Assembly (NCBI RefSeq): GCF_024978135.1
Contig: NZ_JANTEZ010000009.1
Location: forward strand, 1 to 64,000
Reading direction: 5' to 3'
Length of the DNA: 64,000 nucleotides
Origin: Herbiconiux gentiana
Lineage (GTDB): Bacteria > Actinomycetota > Actinomycetes > Actinomycetales > Microbacteriaceae
Shown here: piece by piece, positions 61,383 to 64,000 of the stretch
Position numbering within the stretch: position 1 is the stretch's first letter
Layout of the letters: each line of letters begins with the position of its first letter
Made by a program: the position numbers and the translations under genes
Notes under the pieces: model-generated
What the model was told of the DNA's origin: nothing
Database searches by the model: none
What the model saw: the letters and a program-made list of their open reading frames with translations, nothing else

Positions 61383-63064
61383 CCCGGCGCGGGCCGATCG
61401 TGGTCGTCAGCTCGGCGGTGGTCGGCTCGGTGCTGCGCGGCAGGGTGCCGGTCGGCTCGGTGCTGCTGGGCTCCGTGCTGCTCGGCTCCGTGCTGCTCGG
61501 CTCCGTGCTGCTCGCCGGCTGCGTCGCCGGGCCCGCCGAGCCCGACCCGGGCGACGGATTCTCGGCCGGCGCCGAGGGCATCGGCGACCCCTACTTCCCG
61601 CTCGACGGCAACGGCGGCTACGACGTCGCCCGCTACGACCTCGACCTCGCCTACGAGCCCCGGAGCGGGGAGCTGTCGGGCTCGGCCACCATCACCGCGA
61701 CCGCGACCCAGGACCTCTCGGCGTTCGACCTCGACCTCGACGACCTCGAGGTGCGCGAGGTCACGGTCGACGGCGTCGACGCCGCGTTCACGAGGCGCAG
61801 CACCGAGATCAGCGCCCTCACCGGGCAGCCGCTCGAGCCCGGCAGCGACGACCCGGTGACCACCCCGCCGCGCTCGGAGCTGACGGTGACCCCCGCCGCG
61901 GGGCTGCCCGCGGGCGCGAGCTTCGAGGTGGGCATCCGCTATGCCGGCGTGCCCGAGACGATCGACGACGGCTACGGCGAGGCGGGTGTCTTCACGACCG
62001 GCACTGGCGCGGGCCGCGAGCTCCTGGTCGCCGGGCAGCCGCGCTCGGCCGCGACCTGGTTCCCGGTGAACGACCACCCCTCCGACAAGGCGGCCTTCGC
62101 CCTGCGCATCACGGTGCCCGAGGGCCTCACGGCGGTCTCGAACGGCCGCCTCGTCGGCACCGAGACGAGCCCCGGCCACTCCCGCTGGACCTGGCGGCTC
62201 GACGAGCCGATGGCCCCCTACCTCGCCACCCTGGCGATCGGCGACTTCGTGCTCACCACGGCGACCGTCGACGGCGTCGACTACTGGAACGCCGTCGACC
62301 GCGACCTCTTCGACCGCCCGCTCCCCACCGACCCGACTGACGCCGGCACCGCAGCCGCCCCCGGCAGCGACACTGGCACCGCCACCGACTCCGCCACGCC
62401 CCCCGCCCTCACCTACGGCGCCGTCGCCACCGCCCAGTTCGCCCGCCAACCCGAGATCGTCGCCTTCCTCGCCGACCGTTTCGGCCCCTACCCCTTCGCC
62501 CAGGCCGGAGGCATCGCCGCCGACCAGCCCGACCTCGACTTCGCCCTCGAGACCCAGACCCGCCCGGTCTACCCCATTTGGGCCTGGGAGGACCCCGACG
62601 ACCTCGGCCTCGTCGTGCACGAGTACGCCCACCAGTGGTTCGGCGACAGCGTGACCATCGACCGCTGGAGCGACCTCTGGCTGAACGAGAGCTTCGCCAC
62701 CTACGCCGAGTGGCTCTGGGCCGAGCACACGGGCGGTCCGACCCCGGCGATGCAGGCGGATGCTCTCGCCGACCGCCCGGCCGACGACCCGTTCTGGTCG
62801 CTGACGGTGTCCGACCCGGGCCCGGCCGGGCTCTTCGACGACGCGGTCTACGAGCGCGGGGCCATGACGCTCCAGGCGCTGCGCGAGCGGGTGGGCGACG
62901 AGACGTTCTTCGCGATCGCGCGCGGCTGGGCATCCGCCAATGCCGGAGGCACCGTCACCACGGCTGACTTCGTCGCCTACGCCGAGGGGGTCTCGGGCGA
63001 GGACCTCGACGACCTCTTCGAGCAGTGGATCGAGACCCCCGAGAAGCCCGCCGCGAGCGACTAG
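61379..63064 (+). CDS. Lipoprotein metallopeptidase, M1 (aminopeptidase N) family
   Basis: 561 residues from a GTG overlapping the accD stop. Signal peptide made largely of a repeated [10 protein letters not shown] unit, then lipobox LLAGC with C48 lipidated. Zinc ligands H414, H418 and E437 (HEYAHQ and NESFATY) and catalytic E415; ALETQTR holds the E of the usual GAMEN block; YERGAM supplies the Tyr. Shorter than full-length M1 enzymes (about 850), lacking the large C-terminal domain. A surface peptidase, probably taking short peptides. Confidence 0.9.
   Translation: MTRRGPIVVVSSAVVGSVLRGRVPVGSVLLGSVLLGSVLLGSVLLAGCVAGPAEPDPGDGFSAGAEGIGDPYFPLDGNGGYDVARYDLDLAYEPRSGELSGSATITATATQDLSAFDLDLDDLEVREVTVDGVDAAFTRRSTEISALTGQPLEPGSDDPVTTPPRSELTVTPAAGLPAGASFEVGIRYAGVPETIDDGYGEAGVFTTGTGAGRELLVAGQPRSAATWFPVNDHPSDKAAFALRITVPEGLTAVSNGRLVGTETSPGHSRWTWRLDEPMAPYLATLAIGDFVLTTATVDGVDYWNAVDRDLFDRPLPTDPTDAGTAAAPGSDTGTATDSATPPALTYGAVATAQFARQPEIVAFLADRFGPYPFAQAGGIAADQPDLDFALETQTRPVYPIWAWEDPDDLGLVVHEYAHQWFGDSVTIDRWSDLWLNESFATYAEWLWAEHTGGPTPAMQADALADRPADDPFWSLTVSDPGPAGLFDDAVYERGAMTLQALRERVGDETFFAIARGWASANAGGTVTTADFVAYAEGVSGEDLDDLFEQWIETPEKPAASD
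61421..61510 (+). repeat. 15-bp tandem repeats within a signal peptide
   Basis: Six 15-base units in frame: 61421-61435 and 61451-61465 are identical (GTCGGCTCGGTGCTG), 61436-61450 is degenerate, and 61466-61510 are three near-identical copies. They encode the pentapeptide GSVL(V/L) that forms the hydrophobic core. Slippage would lengthen or shorten the core by five residues without changing the frame. Confidence 0.85.
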
Positions 63065-63089
63065 CCGCGCCCTACGACTAGCCGCGCCC
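63058..63089. repeat. Short direct repeat between convergent genes
   Basis: The 15-mer CGACTAGCCGCGCCC occurs at 63058-63072 and 63075-63089. The first copy includes the stop codon of the peptidase gene. Probably a small tandem duplication. Confidence 0.6.
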
Positions 63090-63091
63090 CG

Positions 63092-64000
63092 CTAGCGCCG
63101 AGGCACCAGCGTGCGCACCAGCGCCACCGTCTCCTTGGCGCTCATCGACGGCAGGTAGGCCCGCCCGATGGCCCCGCCGATCGACGGCAGCCCGAGCGGA
63201 TCGGGGTAGGCCATGTAGATGGTCGAGTACGTCGGGTTGAACTTGGCCTTGAACTTGAACAGCGACGAGAAGCCGTAGGCCGGCTCGAGAGTGCGGGCGA
63301 GGAAGTCGCTCAGCTCGGTCATCACGGTCGGAGCCGGAGCCTCGGCCCCCTTCGGCACCGGGGCCTGGGCGAGCGGCGCCCCCGACAGCGAGAGCACCTC
63401 CACCCCGAGCTCCTTCATGTGCAGGGCCGCCGAGGCGATCAGGAACTCCATGGTGCCGCCCATGGACTCGTCGGCGCGGCGCATGAAGTCGAGGGTGTAG
63501 CCGACGGCCCGGCCGTCGCGGTACACCGGCAGCCAGCTGGTGACCGCGGCGATGCGCCCGTCGGAGTCGAGCGCGAGCATCAGGGCCACGTCCGGGTCCT
63601 TGATCTCCTCGAGCGCGCCGAGCGTGAAGCCCATCTCGGGCAGCTCCTTCTCCGAGACCCAGGCCTCCGAGATGGCGTTGATCTGCGAGACGTAGCTGCG
63701 GCTGAGCTCGTCGTAGGTGGTCCACAGCGTCGTCATGCCCTCGCGGGTGCCGCGATTGAGCGAGGAGCGCACGTTCTGCCAGGCCTTGCCGGTCATCTCG
63801 AGCGTCTGGGGATGCATCAGCGTCTCCTCGCCGACCGACATGTGCTGCCACTCCAGCTCGTCGAACGCCGGCAGGAACTGCTCGTGCACGCTGTAGAACA
63901 CCGGGGTCCAGCTGCGGGAGTCGCAGAACGCGACGAACTCCCGCACCACCTCGCGCTCGGTGCCGGGCAGGCACACCGGGTCGCTCATCGTGATGGCCAC
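63092..64000 (-). CDS. C-terminal part of a DUF2156 (MprF/LysX-like) protein, 5' end outside the window
   Basis: The 302 residues visible have no stop upstream, and the first ones (MSDPVCLPGTERE) correspond to the middle of this family, so the N-terminus, usually a multi-helix membrane part, lies beyond the edge. The domain is GNAT-like, with WQNVRSSLNRG, SWLPVYRDGRAVGYTLD, and a mid-domain GGTMEFLI block. Such proteins transfer lysine or another amino acid from tRNA to phosphatidylglycerol, lowering surface charge and sensitivity to cationic peptides. The specific amino acid is unknown. Confidence 0.82.
   Translation of the reverse strand: MAITMSDPVCLPGTEREVVREFVAFCDSRSWTPVFYSVHEQFLPAFDELEWQHMSVGEETLMHPQTLEMTGKAWQNVRSSLNRGTREGMTTLWTTYDELSRSYVSQINAISEAWVSEKELPEMGFTLGALEEIKDPDVALMLALDSDGRIAAVTSWLPVYRDGRAVGYTLDFMRRADESMGGTMEFLIASAALHMKELGVEVLSLSGAPLAQAPVPKGAEAPAPTVMTELSDFLARTLEPAYGFSSLFKFKAKFNPTYSTIYMAYPDPLGLPSIGGAIGRAYLPSMSAKETVALVRTLVPRR

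Overview
The window is high-GC actinobacterial chromosome. A WhiB2-type regulator, a mycobacteria-like whiB/manA neighbourhood, an accD-birA-PH domain-purK-purE-LCP gene order, GTG/TTG starts and many probable leaderless transcripts point to the family Microbacteriaceae. That placement is inferred from gene content, not from a marker-gene comparison. I saw no rRNA, tRNA, CRISPR array, transposase or prophage gene, and no gene-free stretch longer than 300 bases.

Layout. Positions 1-8.7 kb hold conserved core genes: the start of an Ala-rich (probably DUF5719-type) protein, a very large membrane glycosyltransferase with a disordered tail, whiB, a GlxA-like regulator, manA and an acyl-CoA dehydrogenase. 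From 8.8 to 53.1 kb the window is almost entirely one cell-envelope glycopolymer island. It contains two tandem Wzy/WaaL-type polymerase/ligase proteins, a Wzx-like flippase, an ABC exporter (Wzm/Wzt), about sixteen cytoplasmic-type glycosyltransferases, several large membrane (GT-C-like) proteins, two GtrA proteins, DUF2304 and DUF2142 proteins, a nucleotide-sugar dehydrogenase, an extended-SDR epimerase/dehydratase, the full dTDP-L-rhamnose set (rmlA, rmlC, rmlB, rmlD) and a WecE-type sugar aminotransferase. Three secreted or lipid-anchored proteins lie inside the island: a six-repeat secreted protein, a lipoprotein, and a trypsin-like protease with three cell-wall-binding (CWB2) repeats. 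From 53.2 to 59.7 kb, on the minus strand, are an LCP glycopolymer ligase, purE, a beta-propeller/CWB2 secreted protein lodged between purE and purK, purK, a PH-domain membrane protein and birA. From 59.8 to 64 kb are an acyl-CoA carboxylase beta subunit, an M1-family lipoprotein peptidase and the C-terminal part of a DUF2156 (MprF/LysX-like) protein.

How the genes fit together (inference). RmlABCD makes dTDP-L-rhamnose. Many of the GT2/GT4 enzymes, including RgpF-like and SDQDDVW-type GT2 proteins, look like rhamnan-type assembly enzymes. Wzm/Wzt, with a C-terminal carbohydrate-binding-like domain on Wzt, would export the chain, and the LCP protein would attach it to peptidoglycan. Two cassettes look like lipid-linked-sugar decoration systems working on the outer face: DPM1-like GT2/DUF2304/DUF2142 with GtrA, and WecE/GtrB-like GT2/GT-C/GT2/GtrA. 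The secreted CWB2 proteins may be retained by the wall polymer made here.

Two signals stand out beyond gene content. First, about fourteen genes have a TANNNT hexamer placed 6-7 bases before the start codon, as expected for leaderless mRNAs; this fixes several start choices. Second, the CWB2 half of the gene between purE and purK has codon usage (G-ending, with TTG, GAT and TAT) quite unlike its own propeller half and its neighbours.
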